From: Pseudomonas sp. RIT-PI-q
GTDB taxonomy: Bacteria > Pseudomonadota > Gammaproteobacteria > Pseudomonadales > Pseudomonadaceae
Assembly: GCF_001297125.1 (NCBI RefSeq)
Contig: NZ_LHPC01000021.1
Coordinates: 124,001-188,000 of the forward strand
Direction of reading: 5' to 3'
Length of the DNA stretch: 64,000 bases
Positions 7,736-16,100 of the stretch are shown here, in pieces. The position numbers and the translations under genes are program-made. The notes beneath the pieces were generated by a model. The model was not told the origin of the DNA and searched no databases. It was given only the letters and a program-made list of their open reading frames with translations. Every line of letters begins with the position of its first letter. Position 1 is the stretch's first letter.

Positions 7736-9046
7736 TCAGGCAACGTTGCCGGTCGGTTGATAGTCCTTGAGCAGCAGATACGTGCTCCAGCCCCACCAGT
7801 CGTCGACGGTGGCGGTGTCGTTCAGGTTGTTAACGTCCTTGCGCCGCAGCACCTTGCTGCCCTCGACCTTGAACAGCGGCGAGAAATTGCCCGCAGGGTT
7901 CAGCGCGGCTTGCAGATCCGGCAGCTTTTGCAGCGCGGCGAAGCTAGGGGGCGCGATACCGCTGAGGTACGCGGCGAAGATCTCATCCGCCGACACCTGC
8001 ACCGCTTGATTGACCTGGACACGGTTGGCGTCGTCGATGGCATCGAAGTAGCGCTTGTCGCCATACACGCGCCACTGGTCGCCGTTGCCATTGCGCGCAT
8101 TAAGGCCGAACTTGCTGTCTTCGTCGTGCATGAAACGGGTAATCAACGACCCCAGGTCGCTGGGCGTGACCACCGCCGCCAACTGTTTGCGCGGCACTCG
8201 CAGGTGGCCGGCGGAAAACAGGTCGGTCAGGTAATGATCGGCAAACGCGTTCATGGCATAGGCCAGTTCCAACTGCCGCTCATCGCCACTGTTGCGCGCC
8301 GCGACTGCTTGTTGCAACGCGGCCGTGTGCCCGGTGATGTACGCCAGCAGCGCCCACTCGCCAAAGTGGTCGGCATTGTTGGCGGCCAGCTTCAGGTAAC
8401 GCCCCAACGGGAACAGCGCCGAGACGAAACTGCCGCCGCCGGTGATCGTGTTCCACTCTTCCGACAACGTATCACCCAGCGCGTCATAGGCTTCGTGTGC
8501 TTGTTTGCCGTCGTTGATCGCTTGCTTCACCGCGGCGATTTCCTTTTGCATCACGCCGAGAATCAACCTGGCCTCGGCATTGGCGGCCGGCAGCACCGCC
8601 AGGGAGTTGAAGGCGTTGGTAAACCGCTGGATTCGGTCGGTAGCTGTCGCGCCTTCGCTGACCGGTTGATCGGGGATTCCATAGAAATCACCGCCCAGCG
8701 CAACGATTTGGCCATAGGTCAGCGCCAGCCCATTCGGCAGGTGCAGCTCTACCTGCGAAGCCGCCATGGCCGGCGCATCCTTGACGAAACGCAGCAGGGT
8801 GTTGTCACCGATAGCGGTGTGTTCGCCACCCTCGAACCTCAGCTGTGGCCTGCCTTTCAAGGCTTTGCCGTGAGCGGTGGAGAGTGATGCGGATTTATTG
8901 GGCGCGTGGTTGTGCGGATCAGAGATCAGCAGCACCAGATGATGGTTGTCCGCGGAAATACCGATGCCTTGCTCGGTAAAAAGCTCATCCAGTTCGGCAA
9001 TGACCGGTTTCGGGTTTTCCTGCGGTTGTGTGTGTAGACCTGACAT
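7736..9046 (-). CDS. Zinc-dependent phospholipase C / S1-P1 nuclease-fold protein, likely SOS-induced
   Basis: A 436-residue protein whose core matches the zinc phospholipase C pattern. D226 and H240 (ADHFGEWALLAYITGH) have the D-x13-H spacing of B. cereus PLC D55/H69. H271, D275 and H281 (DHYLTDLFSAGH) have the H-x3-D-x5-H spacing of H118/D122/H128. H307 (RFMHDED) may supply a further ligand, and H76 (GGEHTAIGD) may replace the N-terminal ligands. Family-like LTYGQIVALGGDFYG is at 109-123. There is no signal peptide (MSGLHTQPQENPKPV), which is odd for a phospholipase. The start at 9046 has AAGGAG 9 bp upstream. A LexA-type box lies about 40 bp upstream. Substrate (lipid, nucleic acid or other) is not established. 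Confidence 0.72.
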   Translation of the reverse strand: MSGLHTQPQENPKPVIAELDELFTEQGIGISADNHHLVLLISDPHNHAPNKSASLSTAHGKALKGRPQLRFEGGEHTAIGDNTLLRFVKDAPAMAASQVELHLPNGLALTYGQIVALGGDFYGIPDQPVSEGATATDRIQRFTNAFNSLAVLPAANAEARLILGVMQKEIAAVKQAINDGKQAHEAYDALGDTLSEEWNTITGGGSFVSALFPLGRYLKLAANNADHFGEWALLAYITGHTAALQQAVAARNSGDERQLELAYAMNAFADHYLTDLFSAGHLRVPRKQLAAVVTPSDLGSLITRFMHDEDSKFGLNARNGNGDQWRVYGDKRYFDAIDDANRVQVNQAVQVSADEIFAAYLSGIAPPSFAALQKLPDLQAALNPAGNFSPLFKVEGSKVLRRKDVNNLNDTATVDDWWGWSTYLLLKDYQPTGNVA

Positions 9047-9085
9047 TTCTAGCTCCTTGATATGTCGTCGGTATGAATCAATTAA

Positions 9086-9101
9086 CTGTATGCATATACA
9101 G
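9086..9101 (-). promoter_or_regulatory. LexA (SOS) box before the phospholipase C-like gene
   Basis: CTGTATGCATATACAG fits the SOS box pattern CTGT-N8-ACAG with an A/T-rich centre, and the flanking A and T extend the symmetry. On the minus strand it begins 8 bp after the -10 candidate, so bound LexA would cover the transcription start. It ends 39 bp before the ATG at 9046. Confidence 0.75.
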
Positions 9102-9109
9102 TCATTCCG

Positions 9110-9137
9110 AGCATAGAGGAGATTTTTCCTACGTCAA
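9110..9137 (-). promoter_or_regulatory. Sigma-70 promoter for the phospholipase C-like gene
   Basis: Reading the minus strand, TTGACG (9137-9132) and TATGCT (9115-9110) are separated by 16 bp, and the LexA box follows immediately. The boxes match consensus at 5 and 4 of 6 positions. Confidence 0.6.
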
Positions 9138-9185
9138 GAAAATACCTTTCCGACATGAAATCTTCAGATCGGCGATGAAATGCAG

Positions 9186-9225
9186 TTGACGGTTATTATT
9201 TAAGTTGTACGATGACCTACAACTT
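9186..9225 (+). promoter_or_regulatory. kdgD operon promoter with overlapping palindromic operator
   Basis: TTGACG (9186-9191) and TACGAT (9208-9213), 16 bp apart, form a plausible sigma-70 promoter. A perfect inverted repeat AAGTTGTA-N8-TACAACTT (9202-9225) covers the -10. Its left part plus spacer is shared with the promoter of the FadR-type regulator (6565-6581). The arrangement suits repression by that regulator. Confidence 0.6.
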
Positions 9226-9280
9226 CGGCGCAGGCTGAACGGTTTTCTCACATAACGTCGCTACTCAGGGTGTTCGAATA

Positions 9281-10192
9281 ATGAATCCACAAGAACTGAA
9301 GTCCATCCTCTCTTCCGGTCTGCTGTCCTTCCCGGTCACCGACTTCAATGCTCAGGGCGATTTCCATCGCGCCGGCTACATCAAACGTCTCGAATGGCTG
9401 GCCCCATACGGCGCCTCGGCATTGTTCGCCGCGGGCGGCACCGGTGAGTTCTTCTCTCTGGCGGCCAGCGAATATTCGGAAATCATCAAGACCGCCGTCG
9501 ACACCTGCGAAACCAGCGTGCCGATCCTGGCCGGTGTTGGCGGTTCGACTCGTCAAGCCATCGAATATGCACAGGAAGCCGAGCGCCTGGGCGCCAAAGG
9601 CCTGTTGCTGCTGCCGCACTACCTGACCGAAGCCAGCCAGGACGGCGTTGCCGCCCACGTTGAAGCCGTGTGCAAGTCGGTAAAAATCGGCGTGGTGGTT
9701 TACAACCGTAACGTCTGCCGCCTGACCGCACCGCTGCTGGAACGTCTGGCCGAGCGCTGCCCGAACCTGATCGGCTACAAGGATGGCCTGGGCGATATCG
9801 AGTTGATGGTGTCGATCCGTCGCCGCCTCGGTGATCGCTTCAGCTACCTGGGCGGTTTGCCAACCGCCGAAGTGTACGCCGCTGCTTATAAGGCGTTGGG
9901 CGTGCCGGTTTACTCCTCGGCGGTGTTCAACTTCATTCCGAAAACCGCGATGGATTTCTACCACGCCATCGCCCGCGAAGATCACGCCACCGTCGGCAAG
10001 ATCATCGACGACTTCTTCCTGCCGTACCTGGACATCCGTAACCGCAAAGCCGGTTACGCGGTGAGCATCGTCAAGGCCGGGGCAAAAATTGTCGGCTATG
10101 ACGCAGGTCCTGTGCGTGCACCGCTGACCGATCTGACGGGCGAAGAGTACGAAATGCTCGCCGCGCTGATCGACAAGCAAGGTGCGCAATAA
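9281..10192 (+). CDS. kdgD: 5-dehydro-4-deoxyglucarate dehydratase
   Basis: A cytoplasmic dehydratase/decarboxylase (EC 4.2.1.41) that turns 5-keto-4-deoxyglucarate, the product of glucarate or galactarate dehydratase, into 2-oxoglutarate semialdehyde, CO2 and water. The 303-residue length and the DHDPS-family barrel fit. The Schiff-base lysine is K167 in [11 protein letters not shown]141 is the conserved tyrosine (VVYNRN), and GGTGEF (52-57) is the substrate loop. It is the first gene of the aldarate operon and is followed by a hairpin with a T tract before the next gene. Confidence 0.93.
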   Translation: MNPQELKSILSSGLLSFPVTDFNAQGDFHRAGYIKRLEWLAPYGASALFAAGGTGEFFSLAASEYSEIIKTAVDTCETSVPILAGVGGSTRQAIEYAQEAERLGAKGLLLLPHYLTEASQDGVAAHVEAVCKSVKIGVVVYNRNVCRLTAPLLERLAERCPNLIGYKDGLGDIELMVSIRRRLGDRFSYLGGLPTAEVYAAAYKALGVPVYSSAVFNFIPKTAMDFYHAIAREDHATVGKIIDDFFLPYLDIRNRKAGYAVSIVKAGAKIVGYDAGPVRAPLTDLTGEEYEMLAALIDKQGAQ

Positions 10193-10209
10193 CACACCCG
10201 ATTAAACAA

Positions 10210-10235
10210 GGCCGCTGAGCAATCAGCGGCCTTTT
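10210..10235 (+). terminator. Intrinsic terminator-like hairpin inside the aldarate operon
   Basis: GGCCGCTGA, the loop GCAA, TCAGCGGCC, then TTTT: a 9-bp GC-rich stem with a short T run, 17 bp after the kdgD stop. The ribosome binding site of the next gene starts only 6 bp later, so it probably attenuates rather than fully ends transcription, lowering expression of the distal genes. Confidence 0.7.
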
Positions 10236-10252
10236 GCGTGAGGAGAAATCTC

Positions 10253-11698
10253 GTGGCAGAAGCAAAGCGTTTTGACAACTACATCGGTGGCCAATGGGTT
10301 GCCGGCGCCGACTACTCCACCAACATCAACCCTTCGGAGTTGAGCGACACCATCGGTGAATACGCCAAGGCTGATCTGGCCCAGGTTCACGCCGCCATCG
10401 ACGCCGCACGCGCCGCGTTCCCGGCGTGGTCGACCTCGGGCATCCAGGCTCGTCACGATTCACTGGATAAAGTCGGTACGGAAATCCTCGCCCGTCGCGA
10501 AGAACTCGGCACCCTGCTGGCCCGGGAAGAGGGCAAGACCCTGCCCGAAGCCATCGGCGAAGTGACCCGCGCCGGCAATATCTTCAAGTTCTTCGCCGGT
10601 GAGTGCCTGCGTTTGTCCGGCGACTACTTGCCGTCGGTACGTCCGGGTGTGAACGTCGAAGTCACTCGCGAAGCGCTGGGTGTGGTCGGCTTGATCACGC
10701 CGTGGAACTTCCCGATCGCGATCCCTGCCTGGAAAATCGCCCCGGCCCTGGCCTACGGCAACTGCGTCGTGCTGAAACCGGCTGATCTGGTGCCGGGTTG
10801 CGCCTGGGCGCTGGCCGAAATCATCTCCCGCGCAGGCTTCCCGGCTGGCGTGTTCAACCTGGTGATGGGCAGCGGTCGAGTGGTTGGCGATGCGCTGGTG
10901 CAGAGCCCGAAAGTCGACGGCATCAGCTTCACCGGTTCTGTCGGTGTCGGTCGTCAGATCGCCGTCAGCTGCGTGTCGCGCCAGGCCAAGGTTCAGTTGG
11001 AAATGGGTGGCAAGAACCCGCAGATCATTCTCGACGATGCCGACCTCAAACAAGCGGTCGAGCTGTCGGTGCAGAGCGCGTTCTACTCCACCGGCCAGCG
11101 TTGCACCGCTTCCAGCCGCTTCATCGTCACCGCCGGGATTCACGACCAGTTCGTTGAGGCCGTGGCCGAGCGCATGAAGTCGATCAAAGTCGGCCATGCG
11201 TTGAAAGCCGGCACCGACATCGGTCCGGTCGTCTCGCAAGCACAGCTTGAACAGGATTTGAAGTACATCGACATCGGCCAGTCCGAAGGTGCACGTCTGG
11301 TCAGCGGCGGCGGCTTGGTGACGTGCGATACCGAAGGCTACTTCCTCGCGCCCACCCTGTTTGCCGACAGCGAAGCGGCGATGCGCATCAGCCGTGAAGA
11401 GATCTTCGGCCCGGTGGCCAACGTGGTTCGCGTCGCGGATTACGAGGCGGCGCTGGCCATGGCCAACGACACCGAATTCGGTTTGTCGGCGGGCATTGCC
11501 ACCACCTCGCTGAAGTACGCCAACCACTTCAAGCGCCACTCCCAGGCCGGGATGGTGATGGTCAACCTGCCGACCGCCGGCGTGGATTACCACGTGCCAT
11601 TCGGTGGGCGTAAAGGTTCATCCTATGGCTCCCGCGAGCAAGGTCGCTACGCGCAAGAGTTCTACACCGTCGTAAAAACCAGCTACATCGGTTCGTAA
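10253..11698 (+). CDS. 2-oxoglutarate semialdehyde dehydrogenase (aldehyde dehydrogenase family)
   Basis: An NAD(P)-dependent enzyme (EC 1.2.1.26) that oxidises 2-oxoglutarate semialdehyde from KdgD to 2-oxoglutarate, feeding the TCA cycle. It has 481 residues from a GTG at 10253, chosen because AGGAGA lies 6 bp upstream. An earlier in-frame GTG at 10238 would overlap that ribosome binding site. Family motifs: TPWNFPIAIPAWKIAPAL (149-166), nucleotide-binding FTGSVGVGRQ (226-235), general base E250 in LEMGGKNP, and catalytic C284 in GQRCTAS. Substrate assignment relies on the neighbours kdgD and garD, since aldehyde dehydrogenases look alike. Confidence 0.88.
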   Translation: MAEAKRFDNYIGGQWVAGADYSTNINPSELSDTIGEYAKADLAQVHAAIDAARAAFPAWSTSGIQARHDSLDKVGTEILARREELGTLLAREEGKTLPEAIGEVTRAGNIFKFFAGECLRLSGDYLPSVRPGVNVEVTREALGVVGLITPWNFPIAIPAWKIAPALAYGNCVVLKPADLVPGCAWALAEIISRAGFPAGVFNLVMGSGRVVGDALVQSPKVDGISFTGSVGVGRQIAVSCVSRQAKVQLEMGGKNPQIILDDADLKQAVELSVQSAFYSTGQRCTASSRFIVTAGIHDQFVEAVAERMKSIKVGHALKAGTDIGPVVSQAQLEQDLKYIDIGQSEGARLVSGGGLVTCDTEGYFLAPTLFADSEAAMRISREEIFGPVANVVRVADYEAALAMANDTEFGLSAGIATTSLKYANHFKRHSQAGMVMVNLPTAGVDYHVPFGGRKGSSYGSREQGRYAQEFYTVVKTSYIGS

Positions 11699-11741
11699 CA
11701 GCAACACCGCGGTGCCGGGTCCGACCGAGCACCGTGCCCTC

Positions 11742-11855
11742 TGTAGGAGCTGTCGAGAGAAACGAGGCTGCGATCTTTTGATCTTGATTTTTGGCGCCCT
11801 TAAAGGGGTTAAAGATCAAAAGATCGCAGCCTCGTTTCTCTCGACAGCTCCTACA
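11742..11855. repeat. REP pair with perfect 44-bp inverted arms
   Basis: Arms 11742-11785 and 11812-11855 are exact reverse complements. They start TGTAGGAGCTGTCGAGAGAA and end GCGATCTTTTGATCTT, with a 26-bp centre. It belongs to the GCGATCTTTTGATC class of REP, but with an unusual GTCGAGAGAAACGAG insert where other copies have GCCGAAG. It separates the dehydrogenase from the permease gene. Confidence 0.9.
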
Positions 11856-11883
11856 CAGGGAGCAAACCTGTTTCACCCCGCAT

Positions 11884-11891
11884 AAAAATAA
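11884..11891 (+). promoter_or_regulatory. Crc/Hfq catabolite-activity (CA) motif before the permease
   Basis: AAAAATAA exactly fits the AANAANAA motif bound by Hfq with Crc in Pseudomonas leaders. It ends 19 bp before the permease ATG and just before its weak ribosome binding site, where binding would block translation when preferred carbon sources are present. The motif is short, so a chance match is possible. Confidence 0.5.
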
Positions 11892-11910
11892 TCAGTGGGA
11901 GTACATCTAC

Positions 11911-13278
11911 ATGCAAGCGACCAAGCCGACCCACGTCCGCTATTTGATTTTGCTCATGCTGTTTCTGGTGACCACGATCAACTACGCCGACCGGGCCACT
12001 ATCGCCATCGCGGGCTCCAGCCTGCAAAAAGACCTCGGCATCGACGCGGTCACCCTCGGTTATATCTTCTCTGCATTCGGTTGGGCCTACGTGGCCGGGC
12101 AAATTCCCGGTGGCTGGCTGCTGGACCGTTTTGGCTCGAAAAAAGTCTACGCACTGAGCATCTTCACCTGGTCGCTGTTCACCGTGCTGCAGGGTTACGT
12201 CGGCGAATTCGGCATGTCCACGGCGGTCGTTGCGCTGTTCATGCTGCGCTTCCTGGTGGGCCTGGCCGAAGCGCCGTCCTTCCCTGGCAACGCGCGCATT
12301 GTCGCGGCCTGGTTCCCGACCGCTGAACGCGGCACGGCCTCGGCGATCTTCAACTCGGCGCAATACTTTGCCACCGTGTTGTTCGCACCCCTGATGGGCT
12401 GGATCGTCTACAGCTTCGGCTGGCAGCACGTGTTCATCGTCATGGGCGTGATCGGTATCATCTTCTCGGGCATCTGGCTGAAAGTTATCCACAGTCCGCG
12501 CCAGCACCCGATGATCAACGAGGCCGAGTTTCAGCACATCGCCGACAACGGCGGCATGGTCGACATGGACCAGGACAAAGGCAAAGGCAAAAAGGTCGAC
12601 GGCCCGAAGTGGGACTACATTCGCCAATTGCTGACCAACCGCATGATGCTCGGCGTGTACCTCGGCCAATACTGCATCAACGGCATCACCTATTTCTTCC
12701 TGACCTGGTTCCCGGTGTACCTGGTGCAAGAACGCGGCATGACCATCCTCAAGGCCGGTTTCATTGCCTCGTTGCCGGCGATCTGCGGCTTCATCGGTGG
12801 CGTGCTCGGCGGGGTGATTTCCGATTACCTGCTGCGCAAGGGCCATTCCCTGACCTTCGCCCGCAAGGCGCCAATCATTGCCGGTTTGCTGGTTTCCAGC
12901 AGCATCGTGGCCTGTAATTACGTAGACATCGAATGGATGGTGGTCGGCTTCATGGCCCTTGCGTTCTTCGGCAAAGGCGTGGGCGCACTGGGCTGGGCTG
13001 TGGTGTCCGACACCTCGCCAAAACAGATCGCCGGTTTGAGTGGCGGCCTGTTCAACATGTTCGGCAACATCGCTTCGATCACCACGCCGATCGTCATCGG
13101 CTACATCATCAGCTCCACCGGTTCGTTCAAATGGGCGCTGGTGTTCGTCGGTTGCAACGCACTGGTCGCGGTATTCAGCTACCTGGTGATCGTTGGCCCG
13201 ATCAAACGTGTGGTGTTGAAAGAGCCGCCCGTCAGCGGTCCTGAAATAAGCAATAAATTATCTGAAGCGCATTCCTGA
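11911..13278 (+). CDS. MFS permease for glucarate/galactarate (GudP/GarP type)
   Basis: A 455-residue inner-membrane transporter of the anion:cation symporter branch of the MFS, expected to import D-glucarate or galactarate with protons. It has about 12 hydrophobic segments. The first loop reads [20 protein letters not shown], typical of this branch, followed by [15 protein letters not shown] lysine-rich central loop ([16 protein letters not shown]) separates the two halves. The frame is open for 40 codons before the ATG at 11911, but those run through a REP element; [11 protein letters not shown] is a normal start. It lies between the dehydrogenase and garD, which defines its probable substrate. 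Confidence 0.88.
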   Translation: MQATKPTHVRYLILLMLFLVTTINYADRATIAIAGSSLQKDLGIDAVTLGYIFSAFGWAYVAGQIPGGWLLDRFGSKKVYALSIFTWSLFTVLQGYVGEFGMSTAVVALFMLRFLVGLAEAPSFPGNARIVAAWFPTAERGTASAIFNSAQYFATVLFAPLMGWIVYSFGWQHVFIVMGVIGIIFSGIWLKVIHSPRQHPMINEAEFQHIADNGGMVDMDQDKGKGKKVDGPKWDYIRQLLTNRMMLGVYLGQYCINGITYFFLTWFPVYLVQERGMTILKAGFIASLPAICGFIGGVLGGVISDYLLRKGHSLTFARKAPIIAGLLVSSSIVACNYVDIEWMVVGFMALAFFGKGVGALGWAVVSDTSPKQIAGLSGGLFNMFGNIASITTPIVIGYIISSTGSFKWALVFVGCNALVAVFSYLVIVGPIKRVVLKEPPVSGPEISNKLSEAHS

Positions 13279-13289
13279 GGAGCGGCGTC

Positions 13290-14843
13290 ATGCAGTTGAT
13301 TGAACATTCCGACTCGCCGCGCTACATCCGTCTGCACGAGCGGGACAATGTGGTGATCGTGGTCAACGACCAGGGCGTGCCGGCCGGCACCGAATTTCCG
13401 GACGGCCTGGTCACCGTGGACTTCGTGCCACAGAGCCACAAGGTCACTCTGGAAGACATTCCTGAGGGCGGCCAGGTGATTCGTTACGGCCAGACCATTG
13501 GCTACGCGTTGCAGCCGATTCCGCGCGGCAGCTGGGTCAAGGAAGATCAACTGCGCATGCCCACCGCGCCGCCGCTGGACAGCCTGCCGCTGTCCACCGA
13601 AGTGCCGGCGGCGCAGGCACCGCTGGAAGGCTTCACGTTCGAGGGTTATCGCAACGCCGACGGCACCGTCGGCACGCGCAATATTCTGGGGATTACCACC
13701 ACGGTTCAATGCGTCACGGGCGTGCTGGATCATGCCGTCAAGCGCATCAAGGACGAACTGCTGCCGCAGTACCCGAACGTCGATGACGTGGTGGCGCTGA
13801 CCCACAGTTATGGCTGTGGCGTGGCGATCACCGCCGCTGACGCGTACATCCCGATCCGCACCGTGCGCAACCTGGCACGCAACCCGAACCTCGGCGGCGA
13901 AGCGCTAGTGATCAGCCTGGGCTGCGAGAAATTGCAGGCCGGGCAGGTGATGCATGAAAACGACAGTTCGGTGGATCTGAGCGAGCCGTGGTTGTACCGC
14001 TTGCAGGATTCGAGTCACGGTTTCACCGAGATGATCGAGCAGATCATGGCGTTGGCCGAGACCCGTTTGAAGAAGCTCGATCAACGTCGCCGGGAAACCG
14101 TGCCGGCGTCCGAGTTGATCCTCGGCATGCAGTGCGGCGGCAGCGATGCGTTCTCCGGGATCACCGCCAACCCGGCGCTGGGTTTTGCTTCGGACCTGTT
14201 ACTGCGGGCCGGTGCGACGGTGATGTTTTCCGAAGTCACCGAAGTGCGCGATGCGATTTACCTGCTGACGTCCCGGGCGGAAACCAAGGAAGTCGCCGAG
14301 GAACTGGTGCGCGAAATGGACTGGTACGACCGTTACCTGGCCAAGGGCGAAGCGGATCGTAGCGCCAACACCACGCCGGGGAACAAGAAGGGCGGGTTGT
14401 CGAACATTGTCGAGAAGTCGTTGGGCTCGATCGTCAAATCCGGCAGCAGCGCGATCAACGGGGTGCTGGGCCCTGGCGAGCGCTTCAAGCGCAAAGGGCT
14501 GATTTTCTGCGCGACGCCGGCCAGCGATTTTGTCTGCGGCACGTTGCAACTGGCGGCGGGGATGAACCTGCATGTGTTCACCACCGGGCGCGGCACGCCG
14601 TATGGTTTGGCGATGGCGCCGGTGGTGAAGGCCTCGACCCGTACCGAACTGGCGCAGCGCTGGCCGGACCTGATCGATATCGATGCCGGGCGGATGGCCC
14701 CCGGGCGGGCGACGATTGAGGATTTGGGCTGGGAGTTGTTCCACTACTACCTGGACGTCGCCAGCGGCAAGAAACAGACGTGGGCCGAGCGGCACAAGCT
14801 GCATAACGACATCACCTTGTTCAACCCGGCGCCGATTACCTGA
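13290..14843 (+). CDS. garD: Galactarate dehydratase
   Basis: Converts galactarate to 5-keto-4-deoxygalactarate (EC 4.2.1.42), the substrate of KdgD. It has 517 residues, as expected. An N-terminal SAF domain (about 10-100: [19 protein letters not shown]) is followed by the large UxaA/GarD catalytic region, with [32 protein letters not shown] and [20 protein letters not shown]. The Cys/His-containing motifs agree with a metal-dependent dehydratase. It starts 11 bp after the permease stop, with GAGGAG upstream. Altronate dehydratases are related, but the kdgD context favours galactarate. Confidence 0.92.
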   Translation: MQLIEHSDSPRYIRLHERDNVVIVVNDQGVPAGTEFPDGLVTVDFVPQSHKVTLEDIPEGGQVIRYGQTIGYALQPIPRGSWVKEDQLRMPTAPPLDSLPLSTEVPAAQAPLEGFTFEGYRNADGTVGTRNILGITTTVQCVTGVLDHAVKRIKDELLPQYPNVDDVVALTHSYGCGVAITAADAYIPIRTVRNLARNPNLGGEALVISLGCEKLQAGQVMHENDSSVDLSEPWLYRLQDSSHGFTEMIEQIMALAETRLKKLDQRRRETVPASELILGMQCGGSDAFSGITANPALGFASDLLLRAGATVMFSEVTEVRDAIYLLTSRAETKEVAEELVREMDWYDRYLAKGEADRSANTTPGNKKGGLSNIVEKSLGSIVKSGSSAINGVLGPGERFKRKGLIFCATPASDFVCGTLQLAAGMNLHVFTTGRGTPYGLAMAPVVKASTRTELAQRWPDLIDIDAGRMAPGRATIEDLGWELFHYYLDVASGKKQTWAERHKLHNDITLFNPAPIT

Positions 14844-14859
14844 GACCGCGTTATCGTTC

Positions 14860-14929
14860 TTCGCGGGCAAGCCTCGCTCCTACAGGTTTAGCGCAATCCT
14901 TGTAGGAGCTGGCTTGCCAGCGAAAGCGG
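14860..14929. repeat. Mixed REP pair of two different subfamilies
   Basis: The left unit is reversed and of the GGCTTGCCCGCGAA type. The right unit reads TGTAGGAGCTGGCTTGCCAG then CGAAAGCGG, a different type. They face each other like a normal pair but can only partly base-pair. The element lies after garD. Confidence 0.8.
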
Positions 14930-15002
14930 TCTACCAGACGCCAACGTCCCGGGTGGCTTATCATTAGCCGCCTATCGACGCTCACCCAAGGTTCCCTCCG
15001 GC

Positions 15003-15944
15003 ATGCTGGCTATCTTCCTCGAAACCCTGAACATCACCGCGCCGGTGTTTGCCATGCTGTTTCTGGGTGTGCTGCTCAAGCGCATCGAGTGGATTAACGA
15101 CAACTTCATCCACACCGCCTCGGCGCTGGTGTTCAACGTCACCATGCCGGCGTTGCTGTTTCTGGGCATCCTGCATGCCGACCTGCACGCCGCGTTGCAG
15201 CCGGCGCTGCTGATCTATTTCTCGATTGCGACGCTGCTGTGTTTTGCCATCGCCTGGGGCTGGGCGATCTTGAAGTGCCCGCTTGAAGACCGGGGGATTT
15301 ACACCCAGGGCGCGTTTCGCGGTAACAACGGGGTAATCGGGCTGGCGCTGGCGGCGAGCATGTACGGCGACTACGGGATTTCCCTCGGGGCGATCCTCGC
15401 GGCGTTGGTGATCCTGTTTTACAACACGCTCTCGACCATCGTGCTGGCGGTGTACAGCCCGGTGATCAAGTCCGATCCGTGGAGCATCTGCAAGAGCGTG
15501 TTCAGCAATCCGCTGATCATCAGTGTGTTTGCAGCGGCGCCGTTTGCCTACTTCAAGCTCAGCTTGCCGGGATGGCTCGAAACGTCCGGCCAGTACCTGG
15601 CGCAAACCACCTTGCCGCTGGCACTGATCTGTATCGGCGGCACGCTGTCGCTGGCGGCGTTGCGCAAAAGCGGCGACATGGCGTTGAGCTCAAGTCTGGT
15701 GAAGATGATCGGCCTGCCGGTACTGGCGACGCTCGGCGCGTGGTTGTGGGGCTTTCGTGGGGCGGAGTTGGGGATTCTGTTTCTGTACTTCGGCAGCCCG
15801 ACGGCGGCGGCCAGTTTTGTCATGGCCCGTCAGGCCAATGGCAATCATGAACTGGCGGCTGCGATCATTGTGATTACGACGTTGATGGCGGCGGTGACCA
15901 CTAATATCGGGATCTTTGTGTTGCAGTGGGGCGGGTGGATTTAG
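15003..15944 (+). CDS. AEC-family (auxin efflux carrier-like) membrane transporter
   Basis: A 313-residue integral membrane protein of the AEC/Mem_trans family, whose bacterial members move organic acids such as malate or malonate. It has about ten hydrophobic helices. Family features include FLETLNITAPVFAMLFLGVLLKR near the start (split here by a helix turn), GAFRGNNGVIGLAL in the middle, and GSPTAAASFVMARQ near the end. It stands alone on the plus strand between REP elements and is not clearly part of the garD operon (about 160 bp gap with a REP pair). Substrate unknown. Confidence 0.87.
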   Translation: MLAIFLETLNITAPVFAMLFLGVLLKRIEWINDNFIHTASALVFNVTMPALLFLGILHADLHAALQPALLIYFSIATLLCFAIAWGWAILKCPLEDRGIYTQGAFRGNNGVIGLALAASMYGDYGISLGAILAALVILFYNTLSTIVLAVYSPVIKSDPWSICKSVFSNPLIISVFAAAPFAYFKLSLPGWLETSGQYLAQTTLPLALICIGGTLSLAALRKSGDMALSSSLVKMIGLPVLATLGAWLWGFRGAELGILFLYFGSPTAAASFVMARQANGNHELAAAIIVITTLMAAVTTNIGIFVLQWGGWI

Positions 15945-15974
15945 CTTCGGGATGTAGGGTGTTCGTAAGGGCCT

Positions 15975-16068
15975 TATCGCGGGCAAGCCCGCTCCCACAG
16001 GGTTGTGCTTTGTTGCACAGATTGCATGTACACCAAAGACAACTGTGGGAGCGGGCTTGCCCGCGATA
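15975..16068. repeat. Inverted REP pair between convergent genes
   Basis: Two units of the GTGGGAGCGGGCTTGCCCG type in opposite orientation lie between the AEC carrier and the leftward carboxymuconolactone decarboxylase-like gene. It is probably a shared terminator. Confidence 0.88.
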
Positions 16069-16100
16069 GCGATCCCACTGTCACTGCAAAAGCCAGGCTG

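Noticed and set aside
7530..9046. Prophage or tailocin remnant suggested by the SOS box
   Set aside because: No structural, integrase, lysis-cassette or regulator gene of phage type lies nearby; the unit has only two genes.
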